A stretch of DNA of 64,000 bases from an uncultured Psychroserpens sp. (GTDB taxonomy: Bacteria; Bacteroidota; Bacteroidia; Flavobacteriales; Flavobacteriaceae). The notes beneath the pieces are model-generated. The model saw only the letters and a list, made by a program, of their open reading frames with translations. It did no database searches and had not been told where the DNA came from. Of the stretch, positions 47,090-54,790 are shown piece after piece. The stretch is taken from positions 118,070 to 182,069 of the forward strand of contig CANLEE010000009.1 of assembly GCA_947489585.1 (NCBI GenBank), given 5' to 3'. A program made the translations under genes and the position numbers. The stretch's first letter is position 1. Every line of letters begins with the position of its first letter.

Positions 47090-47097
47090 TATTTTTG
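47090..47097 (+). promoter_or_regulatory. Putative -7 promoter element before pafA
   Basis: TATTTTTG fits TAnnTTTG, 20 nt before the ATG at 47118. TTTA at 47064-47067 is a weak -33 candidate. Confidence 0.45.
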
Positions 47098-47117
47098 GAG
47101 TTCAAAATATATATACA

Positions 47118-48812
47118 ATGATAAAACGTATTTTTTCATTACTTCTTATGCTTCTTTTTGTATGGTCTTGTCAATCTCAAAAAGCGCTAGTAACATCGAA
47201 AAACGATAGTGTTCAATTACAAAAACTAACTGCAAGCTATAGTAGTAATCCCAAACTAGTTGTTGGGATAGTTGTTGACCAAATGCGGTATGATTACCTA
47301 ACACGTTTTTATAATAAGTTTGGTGAAGGCGGATTTAAGCGTATGGTAAATGAAGGCTTTAATTGTAAGAATAATCATTTTAATTATATACCAACTAAAA
47401 CAGCAGCAGGTCATGCTTCATTATATACAGGCACAACACCAAGATATCATGGTGTAATCGGAAATAATTGGTATGATAAAACAATAAATAAAAGTGTGTA
47501 TTGTGTTAGAGATGACTCATATCAATCAGTTGGAACAACAAGCACTGATGGTCAAATGTCTCCACATCGAATGACAACGACAACATTTACAGATGAAAAT
47601 AGACTCTTTACTCAAATGAAAGGAAAGACTATTGGAATATCTATTAAGGATAGAGGTGCGGTTCTTCCTGCTGGTCATACAGCTAATGCAGCGTATTGGT
47701 TTAGAGGGAAAAATGAAGGTGCTTGGATTACGAGTACGTTTTACATGAATGCATTACCGAAATGGGTATCAGATTTTAATGCTTCCGAAGTTACAAGTAA
47801 CTATTTAAAAACATGGAATACGTTATACCCAATAGATACATACATAGAAAGTGGAGATGACTTAAATGATTTTGAAGATGGATTTAAATCGAAACCTACA
47901 TCAACATTTCCATATGATTTAAAACAATTAAGTAAGGCAAATGGTGGTTATGATATTTTAAAATCAACACCTTTCGGAAATAGTTTAACAACCGATTTTG
48001 CCATTGCCGCGATTGAAGGTGAGCAACTAGGAAAAGATGATATTACTGATGTTTTAACGGTTAGCTTTTCGAGTACCGATTATGTTGGTCATGATTTTGG
48101 TGTAAATGCAAAGGAAACACAAGATACATACTTGCGTTTAGATAAGGATTTAGAACGGTTATTCAATACGCTTGATACCAAGATTGGAAAAGGAGAGTAT
48201 ACCGTTTTTTTAACAGCAGATCATGGTGCTCCTTATGTGCCAGCATTTTTAGATTCACATAAAGTCCCAGGAGGTCTTTTAGATTTTAACCAGGTAAAAG
48301 CAGATTTAAATGAATTGTTGTCTTCAAAATTTAGTGTAGCAAACCTTGTACTAAAAATTAGTAATGAACAGGTATTTTTAAATCATGAAGCGATTGCGAA
48401 CAAAAACCTTGATATTGATAGTATTGAAGATATAGTGATCAATAAGTTGTTAGATCATGATATGATAAATAAGGTTTTTAAGGGGAGTGTTGTGAATAAT
48501 TCTGCTTTTCAAAATGGCGTAGAGTATCTTTTAAAAAATGGATATAATCAAAAACGATCAGGTGATATTTTAATTATCATGGAATCTTCAGTGTTTTCAG
48601 ATGGTGCTTGGAATAAAAAAGGAACTGATCATGGTTCGGGTTATGTTTATGATACTCATGTACCGCTTTTATTCTTCGGAAAAGGAATTAAAAAAGGTCA
48701 AACCTATAAAAGAACAGAAATTACAGATGTTGCTCCGACAATTTCTGCACTTTTAGGAATAAGCTTTCCAAATGGAGCAACAGGAGAGCCTTTGGAATTT
48801 GTTATAGATTAA
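47118..48812 (+). CDS. pafA: PafA-like alkaline phosphatase, lipoprotein
   Basis: The protein is 564 residues with a lipoprotein signal (LLFVWSC). Metal and nucleophile motifs are VVGIVVDQMRYDY (D54) and IPTKTAAGHASLYTGTTP (T95 as the likely nucleophile), then SSTDYVGHDFG and TADHGAPYVP. This is the arrangement of the calcium-activated, phosphate-irrepressible PafA phosphatase of flavobacteria. Its role is periplasmic release of phosphate from phosphomonoesters. It is monocistronic and ends in a strong palindromic terminator. Confidence 0.9.
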   Translation: MIKRIFSLLLMLLFVWSCQSQKALVTSKNDSVQLQKLTASYSSNPKLVVGIVVDQMRYDYLTRFYNKFGEGGFKRMVNEGFNCKNNHFNYIPTKTAAGHASLYTGTTPRYHGVIGNNWYDKTINKSVYCVRDDSYQSVGTTSTDGQMSPHRMTTTTFTDENRLFTQMKGKTIGISIKDRGAVLPAGHTANAAYWFRGKNEGAWITSTFYMNALPKWVSDFNASEVTSNYLKTWNTLYPIDTYIESGDDLNDFEDGFKSKPTSTFPYDLKQLSKANGGYDILKSTPFGNSLTTDFAIAAIEGEQLGKDDITDVLTVSFSSTDYVGHDFGVNAKETQDTYLRLDKDLERLFNTLDTKIGKGEYTVFLTADHGAPYVPAFLDSHKVPGGLLDFNQVKADLNELLSSKFSVANLVLKISNEQVFLNHEAIANKNLDIDSIEDIVINKLLDHDMINKVFKGSVVNNSAFQNGVEYLLKNGYNQKRSGDILIIMESSVFSDGAWNKKGTDHGSGYVYDTHVPLLFFGKGIKKGQTYKRTEITDVAPTISALLGISFPNGATGEPLEFVID

Positions 48813-48825
48813 ATACTAATATAAA

Positions 48826-48857
48826 ATAAGGTTGTCTTCATATGAAGACAACCTTAT
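48826..48857. terminator. 32-bp perfect palindrome, bidirectional terminator between pafA and the peptide genes
   Basis: The 16-bp arm ATAAGGTTGTCTTCAT is followed directly by its exact reverse complement, starting 14 nt after the pafA stop and 30 nt from the end of the convergent peptide gene. It can fold on both transcripts and so probably terminates both, although the T-tract is short. Confidence 0.75.
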
Positions 48858-48886
48858 CAAAGGAATCATAAACAACAATTAATTGT

Positions 48887-49069
48887 CTAATTAACTCCTC
48901 CAGTACAAGTAGTTACCTCTTCCCAGTTTTCGCCATTATGTACCAACTCTGTATGACAACATAGGTCTCCTATTATTTCGTCACAAACACGAGTTAATGG
49001 TGTTCCACCAAAAATTGATTTTTGTTCAGCTTTGTTTAAAGCTTTTCCTAAGTTTGATAAATTTTTCAT
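48887..49069 (-). CDS. Double-glycine-leader Cys-rich peptide precursor 1
   Basis: The product is 60 residues. Residues 1-22 form a textbook GG leader: Leu at -12, Glu at -8, Ile at -4 and Gly-Gly at -2/-1, ending SIFGG. Cleavage after G22 would release a 38-residue core with four cysteines (C29, C37, C38, C55), enough for two disulfides, and a C-terminal block WEEVTTCTGGVN. The leader and the preceding 15 nt of 5' UTR are almost identical to precursor 2. The C39-type exporter, HlyD and VKOR-thioredoxin genes lie immediately upstream. Likely a secreted bacteriocin or signalling peptide; the activity is unknown. Confidence 0.8.
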   Translation of the reverse strand: MKNLSNLGKALNKAEQKSIFGGTPLTRVCDEIIGDLCCHTELVHNGENWEEVTTCTGGVN

Positions 49070-49151
49070 AATTAAAATATTTAATAATTGTTAAAAGTCT
49101 TGATCATATAGGTATTATTGCCTTTTTGATTTTGACATTAAAAAGTTTAAT

Positions 49152-49174
49152 TAGGCTGCAATTAAGCAGCCCTA
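49152..49174 (-). terminator. Hairpin between the two peptide genes
   Basis: On the minus strand the stem GGCTGC / GCAGCC (6 bp plus TA/TA closure, loop TTAATT) is followed by TAATTAAACTTTTT. It can act as a weak terminator or processing hairpin between precursor 2 and precursor 1 and could set their relative levels. Confidence 0.5.
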
Positions 49175-49194
49175 TTAATGGAGATAATTCCAAA

Positions 49195-49395
49195 TTAATT
49201 AGACCCTCCACAAGTTACTTCGGTTATCCAACAACCACCATCACTATTAGAAGTGTAAATTGGACAATCTTCTGCATAGTAGTGGTTATAATCACAATCT
49301 CCTTCACGCTTTAAACGCGCAGGTTGATTTCCACCAAATACAGCTTTTTGTTCAGTTCTGTTTAGAGCTGTTCCTAGATTTAATAAATTTTTCAT
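49195..49395 (-). CDS. Double-glycine-leader Cys-rich peptide precursor 2
   Basis: The product is 66 residues. The leader (residues 1-22) differs from precursor 1 at only a few positions and ends AVFGG, with L11, E15, V19 and GG in register. The 44-residue core has four cysteines (C34, C44, C55, C62) and the C-terminal block WITEVTCGGSN, which matches the end of precursor 1. The central region differs completely and is rich in Tyr, Asp and basic residues. It is the first peptide gene after HlyD, separated by a repeat element and a hairpin. Expected fate: export and leader removal by the adjacent C39 transporter, then oxidation. Confidence 0.8.
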   Translation of the reverse strand: MKNLLNLGTALNRTEQKAVFGGNQPARLKREGDCDYNHYYAEDCPIYTSNSDGGCWITEVTCGGSN

Positions 49396-49422
49396 AATTA
49401 AAATATTTAAAAATTAAATTAG

Positions 49423-49448
49423 CCTTGGTCATTTAAAGACACCCAAGG
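49423..49448 (-). terminator. Attenuator-like hairpin in the leader region of the peptide genes
   Basis: On the minus strand CCTTGG and CCAAGG (6-bp stem, 14-nt loop, with one further possible pair) are followed by CTAATTTAATTTTT. It lies between the HlyD stop and precursor 2, so it could terminate the exporter transcript or regulate read-through into the peptides. Confidence 0.5.
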
Positions 49449-49480
49449 GTTATGTCTATTCCTCGCGAGAGAATATTGTT
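49449..49480 (-). repeat. 32-nt near-palindromic repeat, copy 1 (before peptide genes)
   Basis: On the minus strand the core TATTCTCTCGCGAGGAATA is flanked by AACAA and GACATAAC. It matches copy 2 at 53041-53072 with only three mismatches in 32 nt. The core is nearly palindromic (TATTC...GAATA around TCGCGA). It overlaps the HlyD stop codon and lies about 55 nt before precursor 2. Position and symmetry suggest an operator, promoter or RNA hairpin. Confidence 0.7.
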
Positions 49481-50762
49481 AGTGGTTAAACACATTTTTT
49501 AATTGGTAAAAGAAGCGTTCAATTAATCTTAAGTCTTCTGTTATTATTTCTGCCGAACCACGCATTTCATGCCTAAAGGGAATTTCTTTGCCATAAGTTG
49601 TAATAAGCTGAGATGGTAATGAAACGGTTATTAAATAAAAACCATCTTCGTCAGTTAACAATGAAATGGATTCCACTTTGCCTATTAAGCTTCCAAATTC
49701 ATTGTCTGGATAATTCTCTAATTTTAAATGTACGGTTTGTCCGTTTTTTATTTTTCCAGAGTTTTGCGCAGGTGTTTTAAGTTTTGCAATATAAGATGAG
49801 TTTTGTTTTGGAATAATCGTAAAAAGTAATTCGCCTTGATTTACAGTTTGGTTTTTAGTCCAATCTTTTGAAAACGTTACTGTTCCTTTTATATCTGATG
49901 TGATGGCATAAGTCATTTCCCATTCTTTTAGAGCTCTTTTAAGTTGATTGAAGGATTGAATCACATTTTTGAGTAAACTTATCTCTTCTTTTGTTTTTTT
50001 AATTGATGTACTAACTTCATTAGTTTTTGCATTACCAATAGCTTCTTTTATTTGAGATATAGAAGCATCAATATTGGCGTAATTACGTTCGGCTTGGAGT
50101 AGTATTAGTTCTTGTGATTCTAAAGTTTGTTTTGCAATGACACCTTTACCATATAAATCTTGTTGCCTCTCTAGTGCTTTCTTTTGAAAGGCTAATTCTG
50201 CTTTATAAATACGTTTTTGAGATTCAAGTGTATTTAATCTTGCATACAATTGATTTTTTGAAAAACGATTTCCGCTTTGTTCATTAGCAAAAGGTTGGTA
50301 CTGTTTGTTTAATTGGTATTGAATATAACTGTTTTCAAACAATGCATATTCAGAATCAATATCTCCTAAAAAGAGAATTGGAATGTCTTCAATTGGAAAT
50401 TCAAAGTTTTGATTATTGAGTTTTATAGTATCGATAACAGATTTAAGTAATTGAATGTGTTCAAAATTGGCAGTGTTTTCAATTATTGCTAATACATCAT
50501 TTTTGTTTACAGATTCGCTGCCTTTTATTAAAAGAGAATCTATTTTTCCTATAAGTGGTGCATATTTTTTTTGAGGCGGAAGCTTGGTAGTAATCTGCGC
50601 TTCCGAATTAATAATATCGGGATATTTTATAAACCATGACAGCATAAAAAACATTATAATAAATGCCAATATTAACATATTGCCATAGCGTATCATCCAA
50701 TTAGGAACCGCCTCTAAAAGCTCTTGAACGTGGTCACTTCTTATTTCAATATTTTTTTCCAT
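49479..50762 (-). CDS. HlyD-family secretion adaptor (membrane fusion protein)
   Basis: The product is 427 residues from the ATG at 50762; in-frame GTG codons at 50780 and 50783 are alternatives. One N-terminal membrane helix (LILAFIIMFFMLSWFI) is followed by a lipoyl/barrel-sandwich half (PLIGKIDSLLIKGSESVNKN), a long coiled-coil region (about residues 140-290, with KRIYKAELAFQKKALERQQD) and a return lipoyl/beta-barrel (VTFSKDWTKNQTVNQGELLF). It bridges the inner-membrane exporter to an outer-membrane channel; no TolC is in this window. It follows the exporter gene closely, so the two form a unit. Confidence 0.88.
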   Translation of the reverse strand: MEKNIEIRSDHVQELLEAVPNWMIRYGNMLILAFIIMFFMLSWFIKYPDIINSEAQITTKLPPQKKYAPLIGKIDSLLIKGSESVNKNDVLAIIENTANFEHIQLLKSVIDTIKLNNQNFEFPIEDIPILFLGDIDSEYALFENSYIQYQLNKQYQPFANEQSGNRFSKNQLYARLNTLESQKRIYKAELAFQKKALERQQDLYGKGVIAKQTLESQELILLQAERNYANIDASISQIKEAIGNAKTNEVSTSIKKTKEEISLLKNVIQSFNQLKRALKEWEMTYAITSDIKGTVTFSKDWTKNQTVNQGELLFTIIPKQNSSYIAKLKTPAQNSGKIKNGQTVHLKLENYPDNEFGSLIGKVESISLLTDEDGFYLITVSLPSQLITTYGKEIPFRHEMRGSAEIITEDLRLIERFFYQLKNVFNH

Positions 50763-50784
50763 AAATGTGTTATTAATCACCACT

Positions 50785-52974
50785 TTAATTACCTAGCTCT
50801 AATTGATTTTTCACTAGGTTATAGTAATTACCTTTTTGTTTTATTAATTGTTGATGATTCCCTATTTCTATAATTTTACCTTCGTCTAATACTACAATTT
50901 GATGCGCATTTTTTACAGTACTTAAACGATGTGCTATTACCACAGCTGTTTTGTCTTTAAAAAAGCTGTTGAGTTTTTCCATAATGACTGTTTCATTATT
51001 AGCATCTAAAGCTGAAGTTGCTTCATCAAAAAATAAAAACTTTGGATTTTTGTAAACAGATCTTGCAATTAATAAACGTTGTTTTTGCCCAGTACTTAAT
51101 CCTGTGCCTTCGCTGCCAATTTTTGTATTATAACTTAGCGGTAATTGATTTATATAGTCGGAAATATTGGCAACATCAATTGCATGTTTTAAACGATCTA
51201 TATCAATATAATCTTCACCTACAGCAATATTATTGGCGATAGTGTCATTGAAAATATAACCCTCTTGCATGACAACACCACAATTAGCTCTCCAAGTGCG
51301 TTGTGAGATATTGTTTAAGTTAAAATCTCCAACAGTAATATCGCCTTTGTCAATGTCATAAAAACGAAGTAACAATTTCATTAATGTGGTTTTACCACTG
51401 CCGCTTACACCAACTATTGCGGTTGTTTTATTAGCTGGAATAATTAGAGACAAATCTTTAATGACAGGTTCTAAACCGCCTGTATACCTAAATGTTATGT
51501 TGCTGAGTTTTAAACCTGCATGTTCTGGTATGTTTGTGATTTTGTGATCTTCAGGTTTTTCTTCGTCATCCATATTATGGATTTCTCCTAAACGTTCAAT
51601 AGATATTTTGGCATCTTGTAATTCTCTCAAAAAATTAATGAGCTGAATAATAGGACCATTGAGTTGACCTACCATATAGCTTATGGCCATCATCATACCT
51701 AAGGTGATTTCACCTTCAACAACTAAGGTGGCAGATAGGATAGTAATGAACATATTTTTTAGTTCATTAATCAAACTGGAACCAACACTTTGTGTTTGTT
51801 CGAGTGCTAAGTTTTTTGAAGCAATTTTAAAAAGTTTGGCTTGTACGTATTCCCAATTCCAACGCATGCGACGTTCGGCATTATGTAGCTTGATTTCTTG
51901 CATACCATTGATGAGTTCTATGACTTTGCTTTGCTCTTCACTTACTTGAGAGAAGCGCTTATAATCGAGTTCTTTTCGTTTTTTGAAAAAGAATAATACC
52001 CATCCTATATACAGAAGGCTTCCAAGAATGAATACGCCAAATATTTGCACGCTATAATAGGCCAGTACAAAACTGAAGATAATGAGATTAAAAAATGAAA
52101 ATAGTATAGTTAATGAAGAGGTTGTTAGAATACGCTCAATACGTTTATGATCGTTAATGCGCTGTAATAAATCTCCTGTCATTCTTACATCAAAATAAGA
52201 GATAGGGAGTTTCATTAATTTGATGAAGAAATCTGAAATCAATGAAATATTAATACGTGTGCTTAAATGAAGTAGAATCCAACTTCTAATGATTTCTAGT
52301 GATGCTTTGCCAATAAATAATGCTAGTTGTGCAAAAAGGATGAGATAAATGAAGTTAAGATCTTGGTTTTGAATTCCAATATCTACAATGCTTTGTGTTA
52401 AAAAAGGTAAGACAAGTTGTAATAAACTTCCCGCAATTAAGCCTATAATTAACTGTATTATAAATTTCTTATACTTAAATAAGTATTTAAAGATAAAACT
52501 GAAACCAAATTTCTCATCATCGTCAAACTCAGTTTGATAAAATTTTGGAGTTGGTTCAATCATTAAAGCAATACCTTCTTCGGTTTGCTCATTAGCATTT
52601 TCTCCTATCCAGTGTTTTATAAATTCTTGTTTCGTGTAAGTTACAAGACCATGCGCAGGATCAGAGATATATATAGTGTCATTTTTAATTTTGTAGAGAA
52701 CAACATAATGATTTTTATTCCAATGAATGATGCAAGGTAAAGGCGCTTCTTTTAATTTATTGAAAGCTAATTTAATTCCTAAAGAGCGAAATCCAATTGA
52801 TTCCGAAGCATCGCTTATACCCATTAAACTGCTTCCTTCACGTGTGGTTTCGCTAAGTTGTCTTAGCTCATGTGTATTTATCGTTTTTCCAAAGTGTTTT
52901 GCGATAATCTTGATGCAGGTTGGACCGCAATCTTTTGCTTCGGTTTGTCGGTATGTAGGAAACTTATTTTTCAA
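50785..52974 (-). CDS. Peptidase-containing ABC exporter (C39 peptidase, transmembrane domain, ATPase)
   Basis: The protein is 729 residues. The N-terminal C39 domain shows RQTEAKDCGPTC with oxyanion Gln10 and catalytic Cys16, NHYVVLYKI with His89, and ISDPAHG with Asp105, so the triad is intact. Six membrane helices lie at about residues 160-440 (QLVLPFLTQSIVDIGIQNQD is typical of bacteriocin exporters). The ATPase has VGVSGSGKTTLM, the slightly variant signature LSTGQKQRLLIARS, and FLFFDEATSALD. It cleaves leaders after Gly-Gly while exporting the core, and is the expected processing enzyme for the two precursors downstream. Confidence 0.93.
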   Translation of the reverse strand: MKNKFPTYRQTEAKDCGPTCIKIIAKHFGKTINTHELRQLSETTREGSSLMGISDASESIGFRSLGIKLAFNKLKEAPLPCIIHWNKNHYVVLYKIKNDTIYISDPAHGLVTYTKQEFIKHWIGENANEQTEEGIALMIEPTPKFYQTEFDDDEKFGFSFIFKYLFKYKKFIIQLIIGLIAGSLLQLVLPFLTQSIVDIGIQNQDLNFIYLILFAQLALFIGKASLEIIRSWILLHLSTRINISLISDFFIKLMKLPISYFDVRMTGDLLQRINDHKRIERILTTSSLTILFSFFNLIIFSFVLAYYSVQIFGVFILGSLLYIGWVLFFFKKRKELDYKRFSQVSEEQSKVIELINGMQEIKLHNAERRMRWNWEYVQAKLFKIASKNLALEQTQSVGSSLINELKNMFITILSATLVVEGEITLGMMMAISYMVGQLNGPIIQLINFLRELQDAKISIERLGEIHNMDDEEKPEDHKITNIPEHAGLKLSNITFRYTGGLEPVIKDLSLIIPANKTTAIVGVSGSGKTTLMKLLLRFYDIDKGDITVGDFNLNNISQRTWRANCGVVMQEGYIFNDTIANNIAVGEDYIDIDRLKHAIDVANISDYINQLPLSYNTKIGSEGTGLSTGQKQRLLIARSVYKNPKFLFFDEATSALDANNETVIMEKLNSFFKDKTAVVIAHRLSTVKNAHQIVVLDEGKIIEIGNHQQLIKQKGNYYNLVKNQLELGN

Positions 52975-53040
52975 TTAAATCTGAGTGTAAATACTGATTA
53001 AAACTATATTTGTAAAAGAACACTCAAGACATTACCTAAA

Positions 53041-53072
53041 GTTGTGTCTATTCTTCGCGAGAGAATAGTGTT
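53041..53072 (-). repeat. 32-nt near-palindromic repeat, copy 2 (before the exporter gene)
   Basis: The minus-strand core TATTCTCTCGCGAAGAATA, with flanks AACAC and GACACAAC, is 29/32 identical to copy 1. It lies 66 nt before the exporter start codon and just after the terminator of the VKOR gene, the place where a promoter or operator would be. Between it and the start a 7-bp inverted repeat (TGAGTGT/ACACTCA, 52982-53026) spans a 31-nt loop. Confidence 0.7.
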
Positions 53073-53078
53073 CAATTC

Positions 53079-53100
53079 AAGGCCCTTTTTTAAGGGCTTT
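53079..53100 (-). terminator. Hairpin just after the VKOR-thioredoxin gene
   Basis: AAGGCCCTT / AAGGGCTTT form a 9-bp stem (with one G-T pair) around a 4-nt loop, 4 nt after the stop codon at 53105. The T-run is weak on the minus strand, but the placement fits a terminator that separates this gene from the exporter. Confidence 0.6.
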
Positions 53101-53104
53101 GTTG

Positions 53105-54727
53105 TTAAATTTTTTCTGTTTTAATTAATGGAATGTGATGCCTATTAGCTTCATATTGTTCTAGTAAATCTTCCAGAAAATAGATCAGGTCTTTTCGATC
53201 ATAAGCCTTAGGATAAGATTGTCCGTTTATTAGAATTTCTGGTGTGAAATTTATCGCGTTATCTATACACCAATCGTATTCATTTTGTAATATTTCTAAA
53301 TATGTTTTTGGCTCAGAACAAAGACTCCATTGTTTTAGCCATTCTTCCGTAGAAAAATCACCATAAATTTCATCCATAGCTTTTAAGCAAGTCTCATGGC
53401 TTTCAATATGGTACAATTCTAGAAGCCTTGTCGTTATTTTTAAAGAGGCGTATTCTGGATCTTTTGGGTTAACATTAAACCTAATTGTTAGCTTGATGAA
53501 TTGAGAATAGCGTTTTAAAATCTGGTTTGCTAAATCGTGTACAGCCTTGCAATGCCCACACATAGGGTTAGAAACGATAGTAATATTAAAAGTACTATTT
53601 GTATTCCCAAAAACGATTTCTTTTGTATTATCAATATGAGTGCTAATGATTTTAGATTTACTCAACTGATTATAAAAAAGCTCAAAATTTCTTTTGAATT
53701 TGAAATATTTAAGTTTTGTGGCTTTTAGCGTTTTATTGTCTTTATAGATTTTTGAGACTACTAACCAAAATGTGCTTATGATTGTAAACGATAGTGTTGT
53801 GATTAAAATAGATGTTAATTCATAATTAGGGGAGAAGTAAGCTATAGAAATTCCAGTTTGTACCCACATGGTTCCAACAATGCACAAACATAGAAAGCAC
53901 CACTTTTTTATAACTGTGAATTGGTAATAAATAGAATAAAGTGTTATCGGTAAAACGATGATACTTATAAGTTGAGGAATGAAGATTGAGACATTAGCAA
54001 CCATTAAAATTAAAGTAACTAATGTTAAGCTAGTAAAATAGATAAAACTTAGGTCACTTAATTTAACCTCTTTTAATAGTGTTGCACCTTTTGATGATAG
54101 TACAGCATTACAGTTCTTCTTTTCAGTAGGATTAGAACAAAATGCATTGCCAAGTATTGTAGGTTCACCTTGTTCCTGCTTTAAGATAGTGACCGTAAAA
54201 TAAATGCCTAGTGCAGCAATAGAAAAATACAAGTAGTTTGCTAGTTCAGAATTGCTTTTGAGAAGTAGAGCAACAATTAAAATTAGTGAGCCAAATATGA
54301 AGCCTTTTGTTAAATTAGATGTTGTGTTTGAATGATTAGTGATCACATGAGATTCATCTTTGTCTACAGCCAATACAATACCAGTAAATTGTTCTAAGAA
54401 TTCAGATTGTGAGCGTGTTTTTTTTTCTTTTGAATCAAAAACTAATCGCAAACCATGCTTCAGTTTAGTTACAACAGCAAATTGTTTCTGCGAATCAACT
54501 TCTAATTGTGCTAAAAATGTAATTGGAAGCTGATTTAATGTGTTTGAGTTAACGGGTACATCCAGAGCTAAGTTTTCGATATTAAAATGATCCAAAACTC
54601 CTGTTATAGCATGTAAACTTGGATAGGTTGGATGGCTTTTAATTTGAAAAGTTAACTCTTTAAAGTCAATTGTTATATGATTCTGCTTTAATAATTGTTG
54701 TACTTGGAAACTTAATGCGTCTTTCAC
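53105..54727 (-). CDS. Degenerate C39-like + VKOR + thioredoxin fusion (periplasmic disulfide formation)
   Basis: The protein is 540 residues with a GTG start. Residues 1-125 resemble a C39-peptidase fold without the catalytic Cys (SHPTYPSLHAITGVLDHFNI, then LPITFLAQLEV, QFAVVTKLKHG). A five-helix membrane VKOR domain (about 140-325) carries the four expected cysteines: C197 and C206 in the loop, and C277/C280 in WCFLC. A C-terminal thioredoxin domain has the CGHC active site (C390, C393) in IVSNPMCGHCKAVHDLANQI. VKOR-Trx fusions oxidise exported dithiols and pass electrons to quinone. Here the natural clients are the four-Cys peptides of the same locus (inference); the C39-like domain may recognise the GG leader or the exporter. 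Confidence 0.87.
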   Translation of the reverse strand: MKDALSFQVQQLLKQNHITIDFKELTFQIKSHPTYPSLHAITGVLDHFNIENLALDVPVNSNTLNQLPITFLAQLEVDSQKQFAVVTKLKHGLRLVFDSKEKKTRSQSEFLEQFTGIVLAVDKDESHVITNHSNTTSNLTKGFIFGSLILIVALLLKSNSELANYLYFSIAALGIYFTVTILKQEQGEPTILGNAFCSNPTEKKNCNAVLSSKGATLLKEVKLSDLSFIYFTSLTLVTLILMVANVSIFIPQLISIIVLPITLYSIYYQFTVIKKWCFLCLCIVGTMWVQTGISIAYFSPNYELTSILITTLSFTIISTFWLVVSKIYKDNKTLKATKLKYFKFKRNFELFYNQLSKSKIISTHIDNTKEIVFGNTNSTFNITIVSNPMCGHCKAVHDLANQILKRYSQFIKLTIRFNVNPKDPEYASLKITTRLLELYHIESHETCLKAMDEIYGDFSTEEWLKQWSLCSEPKTYLEILQNEYDWCIDNAINFTPEILINGQSYPKAYDRKDLIYFLEDLLEQYEANRHHIPLIKTEKI

Positions 54728-54762
54728 AGTGGTAGAGGTTTAATATTTCTCTACTGTTCACT
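54728..54762 (-). promoter_or_regulatory. Hairpin abutting the GTG start of the VKOR gene
   Basis: On the minus strand GTAGAG / CTCTAC (6 bp, 11-nt AT-rich loop) is extended by AGTG / CACT, and CACT is directly followed by the GTG start codon. The fold would place the ribosome entry site in or beside a stem, so translation could be controlled by it. Confidence 0.45.
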
Positions 54763-54790
54763 AATGACGTTTTTTGTTACCCAAAAAAGT

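Noticed and set aside
49126..49314. 62-codon plus-strand frame over the second peptide precursor
   Set aside because: It is antisense to the GG-leader precursor, which has clear family features; this frame has no recognisable protein.
53004..53012. TATATTTG element on the plus strand between the exporter and the repeat
   Set aside because: It points away from any plus-strand gene; all nearby genes are on the minus strand.
49449..53072. CRISPR-like interpretation of the two 32-nt repeats
   Set aside because: There are only two copies, 3.6 kb apart with protein-coding genes between, and no spacers or cas genes.
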